Below, in pieces: positions 12,701 through 19,757 of a DNA stretch of 38,094 nt. The number at the start of each line of letters is the position of its first letter. The stretch's first letter is position 1. The notes below the pieces were generated by a model that did no database searches, had not been told where the DNA came from, and saw only the letters and a program-made list of their open reading frames with translations. The translations under genes were made by a program, and so were the position numbers. Location of the stretch: the IMG/VR virus record IMGVR_UViG_3300020733_000460, positions 1-38,094 of that record; one strand, written 5' to 3'. This DNA comes from a virus.

Positions 12701-13699
12701 GTAATAGGTTTCTTAGGAAATACAGATGGTACTACTGCTTCTGCCACAAGTCCATTAAATACTCTTACCCTTACAGATGTTGTCAAATACGGTAATGGTA
12801 TTACTAATGACAGATTTACTGGCGGATCCGTAACTACTGGTATCATGTATATGGGCAGTACCAGTGCTGGTAATAGTGGTAAGGATTATAAGATTGGCGG
12901 CACATCTCTTACTGGATTCCATAATAGCTATAGTTTGATAGCTGTTAATACTGCACATGGTACTGCTACAGTTCCACAGTCAGATGCAACTACTGGTTTC
13001 ATCGATGTAACAGGTTTACAAATAAGTGGTGCTAATGCTATTGCTTATAACTCAGGTTCAAGCTCTTACGTTTATACTACACCAAGTGGGCTAACTTGGG
13101 CAACTGTAAGTGGATCAAGTACTGGAACTGTTGTTATCGGAACTAATTCTAATGTCACAATTGGTAGCTCGGCCAGCACTGATGTTAGCGGCGGTAATTT
13201 GTTTGTCAACTATATCTATGCCGGTGGTTATACTGCAACTCCTGGAACAGGTGGTAGTTCAACATTATACGGACAGTTTAGACTTGGCGGAGCATCAACT
13301 TTCACAGCAACTTACTCAGCTGACTTAGCTGAGTATTATGAAGGCGATGCAGAGTACGAAGTCGGTACTGTAGTAGTGTTCGGTGGTGACAAAGAAGTAA
13401 CTGTTACCAGCCAAATAAACGATACACGATTAGCTGGTGTAGTTAGTCATACAGAAAAGGCAGCCTTTGTCATGTATGATGATTGCCCAGGAATGAAAAA
13501 TCTTGTAGCACTAGCAGGACGAGTTCCAGTTAAGGTTGTTGGCCGTGTTAAGAAAGGTGACATGTTGACAACAAGTGCAACACCGGGATATGCTGTTAAG
13601 GCATTGAATCCAACATTAGGATCAATCATTGGTAAAGCATTACAAGACAAGGATTACGGAGAAGCCGGAATCATTGAAGTTGCTGTAGGGAGAAATTAA
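758..13699 (+). CDS. Giant fibre-like virion protein, 4313 residues
   Basis: This is a very large Thr/Ser/Gly/Asn-rich protein with a GGAG site at 746-749. The N-terminus carries the NDGTGDSIRDSFNKVNNNF motif shared with the genes at 13699 and 13991. Helical modules of the type AEI-AY ... RDVGYIVDA ... YDL recur at about 1927-2110, 2217-2310, 2541-2735, 4080-4272, 6283-6372 and 6597-6780. A beta-helix-like stretch lies near residues 1345-1400 (SGIYYEDFPIKLPP). Many beta repeats of the forms G-GIPAGTYV, YNGTW-V and YYI-SI follow. Around 11290-11560 is a segment (GRVFYASTDENGIFRVG) typical, from memory, of marine T4-like tail proteins. The C-terminus (from about 13315, ADLAEYYEGDAEYEVG) resembles the intramolecular-chaperone/Peptidase_G2-type ends of fibres. 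It is most likely a long tail or adhesion fibre. The host receptor is unknown, and autocleavage is only inferred. Confidence 0.85.
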   Translation: MTQQIINTGIQGNDGTGDSIRDSFNKVNNNFSELYAVFGLGGKLSITGLGDWPIGSNNAPLPYSSNQLITTNATGTSLYPRTLTNSDGNITITFSNNAIDFKTTASKLINDASPTLIQNINGQNTYTIGNIVDPSPSLVTAFNSIYAGSPTSLGRLPVTVKYASQHFVAGTGSNFSNINSVTGESTNITTAPNAGTYTVTAAIKSRPQPLSPQILLADGVTPEPDYNPSLTSNYLATEVMQRKDTVYRGGDTMTGALTLSDHPAPLSGFGTPKSSADLQAATKYYVDNNTFYSSVNLYVATTGDDNQTLTPVGRQGRAWQYAYKTISAACLQADSLISLSQLEPGPYRQTITYTQNAVQTQSIVTSSPSLGLTGNNGNSTYTQAQSILESNKTFIQTETIAYINQKYVQQFSNTGFYTILSNLVQGIGYDIILGTNFNSITYTTSLFNSSLTNQSIVSNQLAQVTDAINQIQNQIATYSYSSGNGGLLQQYIQQVVTALQYDLLLGSNFQTTMAGLNFSHYGTGLTTTEIVWALNQGVSPTASLENIILGAIGTSNGQKALLDPYFNNLISIIQTGVAATPTFPSTSSTSIEQTDAKTLLLNNISFMQAEIVAYLTSKYPTVAYNKTTCQRDVKYIVWALVYDLIYGGNSQSAYAGLQYWGASYNVNTFQDQEKSATVAAVIYLKTLAQNVITNTALGTNGTVLYQTTVPQYTNQTLNHVVSGDTLSNGIIANITTIQTILSSSSESVALASYSPQSPTTPSTGTIYGYIVNFNASGWATTVDNNIQTHYQIIKSSGFNGKVSALFNNINQILTYGAPTSSLSGTATISITNASSVNGFTTNNTYNLFVGQQITFASTWGGSVNIAGTANSVYYIYSINSSNNTFQVSTTDPNLSGTVAVSVVNTTGTSTATVYTRPTPYMPSANPINYGAAVAGILANLQFLADDAYWFAQNNHPGFGGGANGATVFKQNIIYLAEAIAYDLATTTAGNSGNNSATVYATNQIMLNFTSGSSENLIWYGGTLTVIGHLLDSITKVSENSTVTPQSGATIAQTRSSSFDSAHAFASGAITTLFTSTIEPIMSGTTVSPVYPILSSYSTNQAQLYLDTQIVIGQSATIANNILAYMAGKYTGGFNYNQSTCFRDVGYIVDAMVIDLLTGGTYQSINAGKSYFKNASGSTIAIGTQYTETFDGLKQAQIIATQVLNQVSALRYQSQVLQYPSSFSSVLGPASGAVSTFNTNYTTMLSIIQNGINFAPTPSFGSGLWTIQFANGGRGYVDQGTPGDVHILPGQILIGNTSGAQGVIVSYSQGTTNSYDTIVLQLTQPGFFLQNETLDFGATTNNLQIAINVESGIYYEDFPIKLPPNCTIQGDDFRRTIVRPANRISQSPWINTFFYRDVVIDNLLTGQINFPSLGRGGIDYAVAANTTLTLSSTSGNITGTLGSGTAPASWVGLILTDAIALFTGYISGNTLTISSVTSGTISGANNGFSATYSSPNFVGQSITGPGIPAGTYVTGTTYASSSSTVASGVNSQWILNNSLTVGSSGSPVNMIANTGLAQITNVSGNIFYATVLQGYPFFSAESNPTAIASGYWHLFGALPYGYHYLTDPQNVYSTPLNNKLIDMFLVNDATRIRLISGQGHGGFMMVLDPTGQIKAKSPYAQESGCFSGSTNQPRFAGGQFIDGFTGRLLGNITNVNALNGVAGLSLTFTGSQNTGLDVRAPQVPASFFIQGNRYQINEVLSYTQAVPQVTASYVSGGASGASSVVLSSNTGIVSGMLVSGTGVPAYTYVSPLWNGTTTILLTAALNAQAAGSYTFSLPQTTLILDASTPYNTIGAFGNSYTGLTTTLGSVIDAVTYDLALGTNYQSIKTGLTLIQPQNLPSGLALSLTSQGITYSGTTIAALGNVSGTATINTNLGIVSNILNNGLSAVPPISWATSTSTYTATNQIAVKNILQINKAFIQAEITAWISNTFSISSNAAYSAIKSQRDLGYIIDALTYDILYNNSASNSNSMIYDIAQSYYSAGTSTLQITIGTNTVSVQAICLASYVRLNQILQSIIINQAITPTAGNNLVQDRTTYTYTTGSLPTAEQTKIAGLMSYLVDYVSDGSFNYSAIATVTNNSAVLNNVSWVPGLTVGATVSGTGVSGTISALTGPAITITAGTANSNIATLTYATQTSVPFIVGGTLTVANMTPSAYNVTGATVLSATTTQVTYAIASTPSNASVFGTATSLYTANLGGPITLSAVATATSTTTNGSNIDGTVITFASTNLTNNYPLGRYSPYVSSADFTRIESNKTAMIGTYSSTSFVGYLNGTTLNVSSVNSGTITVGMTIAGNGVASGTIITAAGTGSGSSGSSTWTISPSQVVGNGSSTFTITGSVATGILNYINNGGSLTVPIEMGGNRSMLANDYTQVNDLGYGVLATNNGLTEQVSTFTYYNHTAYWALNGGQIRSVAGSNSNGDYGLRSTGYDLTQIPNVVTITNNQVQTAKIYKQGSTASYMVPTAATPALSVWIIGYQYTPFNNSELEIDHTLAGGGISRYSVANVQHAGININGQDVLQLSFSTAGTGGTSTSGLQYPLYDGQIVTIRVLQNQKVNNVATVHPTRPSTSFQYSNNLSSVYRVITYNLVESTGESLVQLTQAATATFLSPTSNAVSSAVIQVVLVSGTIAAGQIISSKSISGGLTVYSVSQIGSSTTYAVTLAGPNGVGVGTPPTQPTVGEAITFSNVQQTTAIIQADSSFNYTQLATDPQSITTPDPTAYLTGYASGSVVSGSTASYTLTVNSVTGTITTGMYVGGLGFYQTGAYVSAASYNSGTGVWTLTLSAYPTITPTGFIYFAIKTLGAQVTDNKIAVTPLAQSNAISQIQTGTYITSWNGRVHIIKNYVPAVSVATASYVSGGTQGTPTLTVNQATGTINASVPALNQYVYVQGTGYTGSPIYVSAVSGPDGSGNYTITLAGATLPVSVSATTLTFGTAQQAYIILDPNPVYNVAGTNSAAYALTFANSQYSVNTTSYEYVTYNVASTQTYTNTTPVLPPVDSYITISGQATTGYNGTYQVVGNTNQSVITVGSTTGIQVGMILSSSTAGAIIPPNCLVQPNAAGLSSTTQFTVSPAVWLPPNAQITATFPLTVIAVTLVQSTGTGYSTAPSLIFTNPNGFTGITAQAYCTVDPNTQTINSVVLVTGGYGYATAPTVTASTGNARFTVTMSTVTPYSATLSGQPFVNTTQITVGYPSAVTEVNNATVIGGGTAGQVTGVSGNYVTISSTANLIVGNQILFTLPTSASSQVGNIVAGVPATSTAAATVGTTYYIQSIYSATQFTISTSQFGSAFAVGTASGTLNWVSSNFNFGGSNTYIGNAISAASVSGSAGNPYSVTFTVASINVTNGAYYRVYNSTNPLYNGTWPCSSATLTGQTSITLTYPGNPGTFTGTAYMAPEITTSSSSVLGISKPFSTGTTSALKVGYPANSTGQIIVNISTCRATGHDFLLIGTGGYNTSNYPNTIFGSPAIPAKPANQVFEETVGRVFYASTDENGIFRVGKYFTVDQGTGTVTFSASIALSNLTGLGFKQGVTVTKFSNDASMSDYSDFVVPTQTAVIGYIDDRLGLTRTGSATTASNLIGYGYLSLGGQLAMKGNLNMGNTNRIINLGTPSSATDAATKAYVDATGFLAGLEDVQITTPSPGNILTYDTTTGTATATAASTNYISVSTTTYLQAGDTIVFTWVSGTGLSAGGLTSGTTYYITGTPTTAYPNTTSAGTITVSTSLKGSNVTLTQANAGSTVTFVSSRWKNISIPQGSNPVVSVQGTTGDGINTATLTYYASTNQFVAGQTVIVNGVVPTGYNGIWTVLTSSFNTGTGNITIGGSGNPITTSGTMTSPVGVGTIIGNSSNWTYNSLSTSFTNIINSNSIVDSMVNSYAAIQQSKLLMQYATASTSTAPTGYTQSTTGLAQFNSNVFTSTFGWIDLVTASSSSTGIQPSKLTYQTQGTVIGFLGNTDGTTASATSPLNTLTLTDVVKYGNGITNDRFTGGSVTTGIMYMGSTSAGNSGKDYKIGGTSLTGFHNSYSLIAVNTAHGTATVPQSDATTGFIDVTGLQISGANAIAYNSGSSSYVYTTPSGLTWATVSGSSTGTVVIGTNSNVTIGSSASTDVSGGNLFVNYIYAGGYTATPGTGGSSTLYGQFRLGGASTFTATYSADLAEYYEGDAEYEVGTVVVFGGDKEVTVTSQINDTRLAGVVSHTEKAAFVMYDDCPGMKNLVALAGRVPVKVVGRVKKGDMLTTSATPGYAVKALNPTLGSIIGKALQDKDYGEAGIIEVAVGRN

Positions 13700-13962
13700 T
13701 GACACAACTAACTATCAATTTAGGAACTACAGCCAACGACGGCACAGGAGATCCGTTGCGTACAGCATTTACTAAAATTAATTCTAATTTTACAGATGTT
13801 TATACTCAAATCGGAGTTTTACAGTCAAACAGCAGTTTAACTATACCAAGTCAAAATACATATAATGGAGCAGTATTAACTACTAACGGTTCTACTTTAA
13901 GTTGGACTACGGCTGTTACTACCAAAGCATTTGCTGTAGCAATGGCCGCGGCTATGGCGTAA
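13699..13962 (+). CDS. Mini fibre-family protein (N-terminal motif plus C-terminal tail only)
   Basis: The product has 87 residues. It opens with the same block as its neighbours (NDGTGDPLRTAFTKINSNF) and ends with KAFAVAMAAAMA, closely matching the end of the next protein (KSLAIAMSAALG). Only about 40 residues lie between, with no room for a receptor or shaft domain. It starts with a TAATG overlap on the giant gene's stop and has a strong AGGGAG site at 13687-13692, so it is well translated. It may be an adaptor, cap or trimerisation plug for the fibre family, or the remnant of a larger gene reduced by deletion. The intact reading frame and ribosome site favour a working gene. Confidence 0.8.
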   Translation: MTQLTINLGTTANDGTGDPLRTAFTKINSNFTDVYTQIGVLQSNSSLTIPSQNTYNGAVLTTNGSTLSWTTAVTTKAFAVAMAAAMA

Positions 13963-13964
13963 CG

Positions 13965-13973
13965 GTAAATACT
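13965..13973 (+). promoter_or_regulatory. T4-like late promoter motif
   Basis: GTAAATACT shares the TAAATACT core with the sites at 27641 and 32739. It sits in a 28-base gap, followed by an AAAGAGAG ribosome site and the ATG at 13991. It would give the downstream virion genes their own late start. Confidence 0.55.
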
Positions 13974-13990
13974 AAAAGAGAGCGGCAACG

Positions 13991-14833
13991 ATGACACAAT
14001 TATTACTACCAGTACAACTAGGAACATACGCAAATGACGGTACAGGTGACGATTTGCGTACCGCATTTCAACGAGTTAACAATAGCTTTAGTGCATTAAG
14101 TAGCGCAATAGGTATTACAGGTGCTACAAATTTAGGTGCAGGCGTAGGCATCTATAAAGACATAAACAGTGGCACCAATAGCTTAGAATTAAAGAGTTTA
14201 ACTAGTACAGGTAATACTGTTATAATTACAGCACCAGGTACAGGTAGTTCTGCATTAACAGTAAACTTAGAAGCTAAAACTATAGTAGCCAACGATACTA
14301 ATCCATCATTAGGTGCAAACTTAAATTTAGCTAACAACTACATTTATGGCGGAGATACACAAACTACAGTTTACGGATACGATCAAAGAATTAGTGATAA
14401 CTTGTTGTCATTACTTCTTAATACTAATAATTTAAATGTAGATTTAGGATCTTTCTCAGCTCCTACAGGTGTTGAAACAAACGCTACAGGTTACAGTTTT
14501 GATTTTGGTAATAGTTTTATTGTTACTAACAATCATGTAAATTTTGGTTATATTAGTACTACTGATCTTATACAAGACAACCAGGATCATAAGTTAACCC
14601 TAGGCGGCAACTTAACTACTTCCGGTGGCAGTATAAGTTTAAATGTATCAGCTAACTCTGTACTAACATTACCTAACAGCGGAACGTTATTAACTAGTAC
14701 TAGTCCTTCTATGAGTAATCCAGTTATTACTGGCACAGCAAATGCTACTAACATTGCAGTATCGGGTAGTATTACTGTAGGCGGATTAAATTTAAAATCA
14801 TTAGCAATCGCTATGAGCGCCGCATTAGGCTAA
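13991..14833 (+). CDS. Fibre-family virion protein
   Basis: A 280-residue protein starting with the shared block NDGTGDDLRTAFQRVNNSF and ending with the shared KSLAIAMSAALG tail. The body is rich in Thr, Asn, Ser and Gly, with phrases such as LGANLNLANNYIYGG and LGGNLTTSGGSISLNVS that are common in phage tail fibres and beta-prism shafts. There are no catalytic motifs. A purine-rich AAAGAGAG ribosome site and a late-type promoter precede it. It is probably a short fibre or fibre-associated protein attaching through the same N-terminal dock as the giant protein and the 87-residue one. Confidence 0.8.
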   Translation: MTQLLLPVQLGTYANDGTGDDLRTAFQRVNNSFSALSSAIGITGATNLGAGVGIYKDINSGTNSLELKSLTSTGNTVIITAPGTGSSALTVNLEAKTIVANDTNPSLGANLNLANNYIYGGDTQTTVYGYDQRISDNLLSLLLNTNNLNVDLGSFSAPTGVETNATGYSFDFGNSFIVTNNHVNFGYISTTDLIQDNQDHKLTLGGNLTTSGGSISLNVSANSVLTLPNSGTLLTSTSPSMSNPVITGTANATNIAVSGSITVGGLNLKSLAIAMSAALG

Positions 14834-14837
14834 TACT

Positions 14838-17800
14838 ATGCCACTAAGTATCTGGACTCAACCAACAGGCTACCAATTTACTAACAACGGACAACCATTT
14901 CCGGAGCAGGTAGCTGTTAATATTCCATTACCTCTAGGTATTGGAGATGTAGCTCCGCCTAGTTATGACGGAACTGGACATAATCCAACTGCACCATTAA
15001 GAAACGCGGCAGGTACTGCTTTTGCTAGATACCCTGTAAATAGTTATTCAGATGGTATACATGCCATGCGTACTGATTTAACAAACCCAAGAACTATAAG
15101 TAATCTAGTAGTATACGATCCGATTAATCAAGGCAACCAAGATGATCCAAATGGCTACAGTGGATTTATGTATGCATGGGGACAATTCATTACGCACGAA
15201 ATAGCGTTCGAGCGTGTAGGTAATCAAAACATCGATGTTATTGTTCCTCCTGGAGATACTAAGTTAACACCAGGCAGTCATATTCCAGTTAATAGACTAC
15301 AACTTGTACCGGGCACAGGACAAAATGGTGTAGTAGCAAACTTTATCAATGATACAACTGGATGGATAGACGGTACTGTAATCTACGGGCTGGCTTATCC
15401 GCCGGGCGTTACACAAGGGACTACTGTTTTTCAAAATCCTGTAAATTTACGAGAAGGTGGCGAGACAGCTACCACAGGAAAACTATTAACATCCGGCGGC
15501 GGCTTATATGCGCCTGTTGACCCAATCACTGGTATGTTTGTATTTGGAGATCCAAGAGGCACTGAAAATCCAGATTTAACTAGCATACAAACATTAATGA
15601 TACGAGAACACAACTGGCATGTTACCAGATTAACTGCGCAATATCCAACTTGGACCGGTGAGCAATTATATCAACGTGCCCGTGCATTAGTTATAGCCGA
15701 AGAACAAATTATTACCTACAAGGAATGGTTGCCTAAAGTTTTAGGAGCAACTGCAATTCCTGCCTATACAGGGTTTCAACAAGGAGTCGATGCAACTATA
15801 AAAATAGAAGTCGATGTAGCGGCTTTGCGATTTGGCCATAGTATTGTGTCGGACGCACAGGATCGTGTGGACGAACAAGGTAATGTTACTGAATCATTAA
15901 CTATAGCGCAGGCTTTCTTTTTAACTCCAGCACAATACGAACGTAATGGCGGTGCTGATGGATTCTTAAGAAAATTAGCAAGCGATGTGTCAAATAAATT
16001 AGATGTACATATTATTGAAGATTTACGTAATCTACTTAACGACCCACCTGCCGCAATGGATCTTGCCGCAACAAATATTCAACGCGGACGAGATGCTGGT
16101 ATTCCTAGTCTAAATCAAATGAGACAAATTTTAGGATTGTTTACATATACTAGTTTTGAACAAATTACTATAGATGCCACAGTAGTTGCTGGGTTAAAAG
16201 CGGCTTATACTAATATAAATGATATAGATTTGTGGGTAGGAGGACTGGCAGAAGACCCAATTAACGGTGCTATGGTCGGTGCTACGTTCCGCGCTATACT
16301 AATCGATCAATTTACAAAGTTACGAGATGGAGATAATCAATGGTATGAAAATAAACCATGGAGTCCGAGCGATTTAGAATGGATTAATAATACTACATTA
16401 AGTGATGTAATATTACGTAATACTTCTACCGTACGTATGCAAGCAGATGCATTTATAGCAGTTGACCGTGCAGATTTATATAATGGAAATGTATCGACTA
16501 TTGTAGCTCGAGCATCATATCCTACCTCCACTAATGTATCTAATTTAACATTTAGTATAATTAGTGGAGCATTGCCCGGCGGACTGGGTATAAAAGATGG
16601 CTATATCGTTGGTAGTCCATTCGTTACCCAAGGATTAGATGCTTATCAATTTTGTATTAGAGCCAATGGAACTGCTAACTCAACAGCCGCACAGTTTGAT
16701 GCTGGCAAATTTATACCAGGTGGAACTATTACTGGAACATTTTTAGTGGGTATGACATTAACTGGTTCCGGTATTCCTACAGGAACTTATATTGTTTCAG
16801 ATAACGGTGACGGATCATTTGCTGTAAATGTAACCAAGAATATTGCCAGTGTTAGCACAGCTGGATACGGATTTGCAGATAGAACATTTAAGATGAACAT
16901 CAATGGTGCTAATGCACCTGTGTTTACAACACCTGCTGGTAATTTACCTGTTGGTACACATCAACAACTTTATGCGTTAGACAATACTTTTGTTAGTTAT
17001 CAAATTGAAGCGTTTGATGAGAACACGCTATTAGGAAATAATTTAAAATATTTTATTGCAAGCGGAGATGGAAAACTTCCTCCAGGGTTAACTCTTAGTA
17101 ATTCAGGGGAGATTAGCGGATACATACTTCCTAATCCACAAACTGTAGTTACTGTTGATTCGGGTACTGGTGCATTTGATGATGCATATTTTGATGATGC
17201 AGGATATGATTTTGCCACATTGCCAACAGATGGATTTGATAGTTATCAATACGATGACGTCACTTGGGACTATAGTTCTAATGTAGTACCGCCTAGCACC
17301 TTAAATCAAAATTATCAATTTAAAGTTACAGTGTCAGATGGCATATCAAGTGCTCAAAGGGTTTTTAAAATATTTGTATTAGGTAACGATGCATTTAGAG
17401 CAGATTCAACAGAAAAAGATGGATTCGCTGGCGGATTCACTGCTGACTCTAGTTTCCTAAGAACACCAGTTTGGTTGTCTAAAACTAATTTAGGAACTTA
17501 CAGAGCTAATAATTATCTCACTGTACCAGTTGCATTATATGATAACAGTAATGTTATATTTCGTTTAGAAACTACTAATTGCGAAGTGTATGCAGTTACT
17601 AAAAAATTAACACAGTTTGATAATATACAATCTATTACACTCACAGGAAACCTTACACTTAATAGTCCAGTAATAACTGGTGTAGAACATGCTTATGCCT
17701 ATACTGCCGGACAAACTATAGAAGGAGCAGGTATTCCGAGTGGTAGTATAGTTAGTAGTACCAGTAGTGATATACTATTATCTAATGTCGTTATTACTAG

Positions 17801-19757
17801 TACTAACGGAACATTTACTTGTGATTTTGCAACAAGCCAACTGTATGTTGGACAAAAGATTACGGTCTCAGGACAATTTGGAGTTTCTTCACAGATAGCT
17901 GACTACACTCCTCCAAGTATATCATCCGGCGGAAAAACATCATCTGTTTATTATATCACTGCTACTAATGGATTCACATCTTTTACACTATCAAATACAT
18001 TTAATGGCATTCATGTAACGACTATCGCAGGTACTCCGACTGGAGTAACATTTACTGCTAATGCTTATACACTAACATTGTCAACTAATGCTACATTGAA
18101 TCTTACAGGTTCGACTATGATTTATGGTGGAACTAGTCTAACTATATCAAATGCTTCTAAGGCTCCAACTCCAGGACAATACTTTACCTTTGATAATTAT
18201 ATTGCAGGAGCTAGCAGTGATATCTATTTAATATCAAGTGTAGCGGATCTAGGAAGCGGATCTTATAGATTAACTCTCAGTACACCTTTAAAAATCGTCC
18301 CTCCAGACTTGTCAGGTTTCTATATAGGCACATTGAGCCAACTACCGAATGGCACTACTTTTGATGTTAACACTGGAGAAATATACGGCAAGGTTCCATA
18401 CCAACCAGCCATAACTCAAGTATATACTTTTACGGTAACTGCTGTACGATCTAATCCGTCATTGACAAATTCTGAATACGTTATTAGTTTTAAAACATTC
18501 AACATAGTAATTCTAGGACTTGTTACTAGTCAAATAACATGGAATAGCCCAAGCGCATTAGGTTCTATTCCTGCGGCGTATCCGTCTACGCTGTCTGTTT
18601 CAGCAAGTAGCAATGTTCCTAGTACTACAGTTCTCTACTACTTAACTGGAGGTAGTTTACCTTACGGGTTGTCATTGAGCATCGATGGTGAAATTGTAGG
18701 AACTCCAACACAATATGGGTTAGGGGCAGATTCTGGTGTATATGGACTAACTACTTTCCATGATACTGATTCAAACGGTGTTAGATATGTAAATCAAACT
18801 TTTGATAACAGTTCAACCACCATTGACAGAAAATTTACTTTCCAAGTTACTGCTAGTGATTCATATCAATATAGTGCATTACCAAAAACTTTTACAATAA
18901 ATGTAACCAGTCCAAATTCTGTTCCTTACAGCAATATTACCACACAACCATTTTTAGCTCCTGCACAAAGAAATGCATGGCGAGCTTTTATCAACAATAC
19001 TGCAATTTTTACTCCTAGCAGTATATACAGAGCAAATGATCCTGTGTTTGGAGTGCAGACTAATTTACAAATGTTAGTCTATGCTGGTATACAAACTGAA
19101 GCGGCGGCGGCCTATGTCGGAGCAATGGGATTAGGATTCAAACGTAAACGTTTTAAATTTAGTAGTGTTAAAACTGCTGTAGCAATAGATCCTAACTCAG
19201 GTAATGATGTTTACGAAGTTGTGTATGTACAAATGATAGATCCGTCAGAAACAAGCACGTTACATCCTTCTGCATCATTCAAGTCTAAAAGTTTAGAACC
19301 AGAAACTATTACAGTAGATGACAGTAACAGTATTTGGTCAACTAATCTTAGCGATTTAACTGCTAATGCACCTTTTAGCACTCGACCCGGATATGAAATA
19401 ACTGTAGACAGTACCGGATATCAAGTTAGCAATCCTAATACAGATACATACTACAACAATACTATTACAAACTGGCAAAATCATTTGAGTACTGTAGGAT
19501 TGACAGAACGCAACTATTTGCCTCTTTGGATGCGTAGTATTCCGTCTGGATCTAAAGCACAACTAGGGTATGTGCTTTGTGTGCCGATTTGCTTCTGTAA
19601 ACCAGGAACTAGTGCCAAAATTTTAACAAACATCAAATATAGTGGCTTTGATTTCAACACTATAGACTACACCGTAGACAGATTCACGATCTCTGCTGTC
19701 ACCGGTTATACAAGCGATAAATACCTTGTATTTAGAGACGATAGGATAACAGTATGA
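14838..19757 (+). CDS. Virion protein with an N-terminal animal-type heme peroxidase domain, 1639 residues
   Basis: Residues ~50-515 match the animal heme peroxidase (myeloperoxidase/peroxidasin-like) superfamily. Visible are distal His H120 in WGQFITHEI, catalytic Arg R240 with E243 in GDPRGTENPDLTS, REHN at 256-259, EQIITYKEWLPKVLG, proximal His H334 in LRFGHS, N413 in NIQRGRD, and IDLWVGGLAEDP followed by FTKLRDGDNQWYEN. The myeloperoxidase heme-ester Asp is Thr here (T119) and its Met is Asn (N244), while the ester Glu is kept. At least four putative-Ig (He_PIG-like) units follow near residues 565-615, 744, 1168 and 1271. The last ~90 residues (ERNYLPLWMRSIPSGSKAQLG to the end) resemble C-termini of T4-like virion proteins. 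There is no signal peptide, so it should assemble in the cytoplasm into the particle. The ATG follows the preceding stop by four bases. The peroxidase call is strong; the place in the virion is inferred. Confidence 0.88.
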   Translation: MPLSIWTQPTGYQFTNNGQPFPEQVAVNIPLPLGIGDVAPPSYDGTGHNPTAPLRNAAGTAFARYPVNSYSDGIHAMRTDLTNPRTISNLVVYDPINQGNQDDPNGYSGFMYAWGQFITHEIAFERVGNQNIDVIVPPGDTKLTPGSHIPVNRLQLVPGTGQNGVVANFINDTTGWIDGTVIYGLAYPPGVTQGTTVFQNPVNLREGGETATTGKLLTSGGGLYAPVDPITGMFVFGDPRGTENPDLTSIQTLMIREHNWHVTRLTAQYPTWTGEQLYQRARALVIAEEQIITYKEWLPKVLGATAIPAYTGFQQGVDATIKIEVDVAALRFGHSIVSDAQDRVDEQGNVTESLTIAQAFFLTPAQYERNGGADGFLRKLASDVSNKLDVHIIEDLRNLLNDPPAAMDLAATNIQRGRDAGIPSLNQMRQILGLFTYTSFEQITIDATVVAGLKAAYTNINDIDLWVGGLAEDPINGAMVGATFRAILIDQFTKLRDGDNQWYENKPWSPSDLEWINNTTLSDVILRNTSTVRMQADAFIAVDRADLYNGNVSTIVARASYPTSTNVSNLTFSIISGALPGGLGIKDGYIVGSPFVTQGLDAYQFCIRANGTANSTAAQFDAGKFIPGGTITGTFLVGMTLTGSGIPTGTYIVSDNGDGSFAVNVTKNIASVSTAGYGFADRTFKMNINGANAPVFTTPAGNLPVGTHQQLYALDNTFVSYQIEAFDENTLLGNNLKYFIASGDGKLPPGLTLSNSGEISGYILPNPQTVVTVDSGTGAFDDAYFDDAGYDFATLPTDGFDSYQYDDVTWDYSSNVVPPSTLNQNYQFKVTVSDGISSAQRVFKIFVLGNDAFRADSTEKDGFAGGFTADSSFLRTPVWLSKTNLGTYRANNYLTVPVALYDNSNVIFRLETTNCEVYAVTKKLTQFDNIQSITLTGNLTLNSPVITGVEHAYAYTAGQTIEGAGIPSGSIVSSTSSDILLSNVVITSTNGTFTCDFATSQLYVGQKITVSGQFGVSSQIADYTPPSISSGGKTSSVYYITATNGFTSFTLSNTFNGIHVTTIAGTPTGVTFTANAYTLTLSTNATLNLTGSTMIYGGTSLTISNASKAPTPGQYFTFDNYIAGASSDIYLISSVADLGSGSYRLTLSTPLKIVPPDLSGFYIGTLSQLPNGTTFDVNTGEIYGKVPYQPAITQVYTFTVTAVRSNPSLTNSEYVISFKTFNIVILGLVTSQITWNSPSALGSIPAAYPSTLSVSASSNVPSTTVLYYLTGGSLPYGLSLSIDGEIVGTPTQYGLGADSGVYGLTTFHDTDSNGVRYVNQTFDNSSTTIDRKFTFQVTASDSYQYSALPKTFTINVTSPNSVPYSNITTQPFLAPAQRNAWRAFINNTAIFTPSSIYRANDPVFGVQTNLQMLVYAGIQTEAAAAYVGAMGLGFKRKRFKFSSVKTAVAIDPNSGNDVYEVVYVQMIDPSETSTLHPSASFKSKSLEPETITVDDSNSIWSTNLSDLTANAPFSTRPGYEITVDSTGYQVSNPNTDTYYNNTITNWQNHLSTVGLTERNYLPLWMRSIPSGSKAQLGYVLCVPICFCKPGTSAKILTNIKYSGFDFNTIDYTVDRFTISAVTGYTSDKYLVFRDDRITV

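Noticed and set aside
758-13699. The giant frame as an assembly artefact joining several genes
   Set aside because: The frame is continuous with consistent composition, family-type N- and C-termini, and overlapping neighbours at both ends; internal ribosome sites or frame breaks were not seen. Read mapping would settle it.
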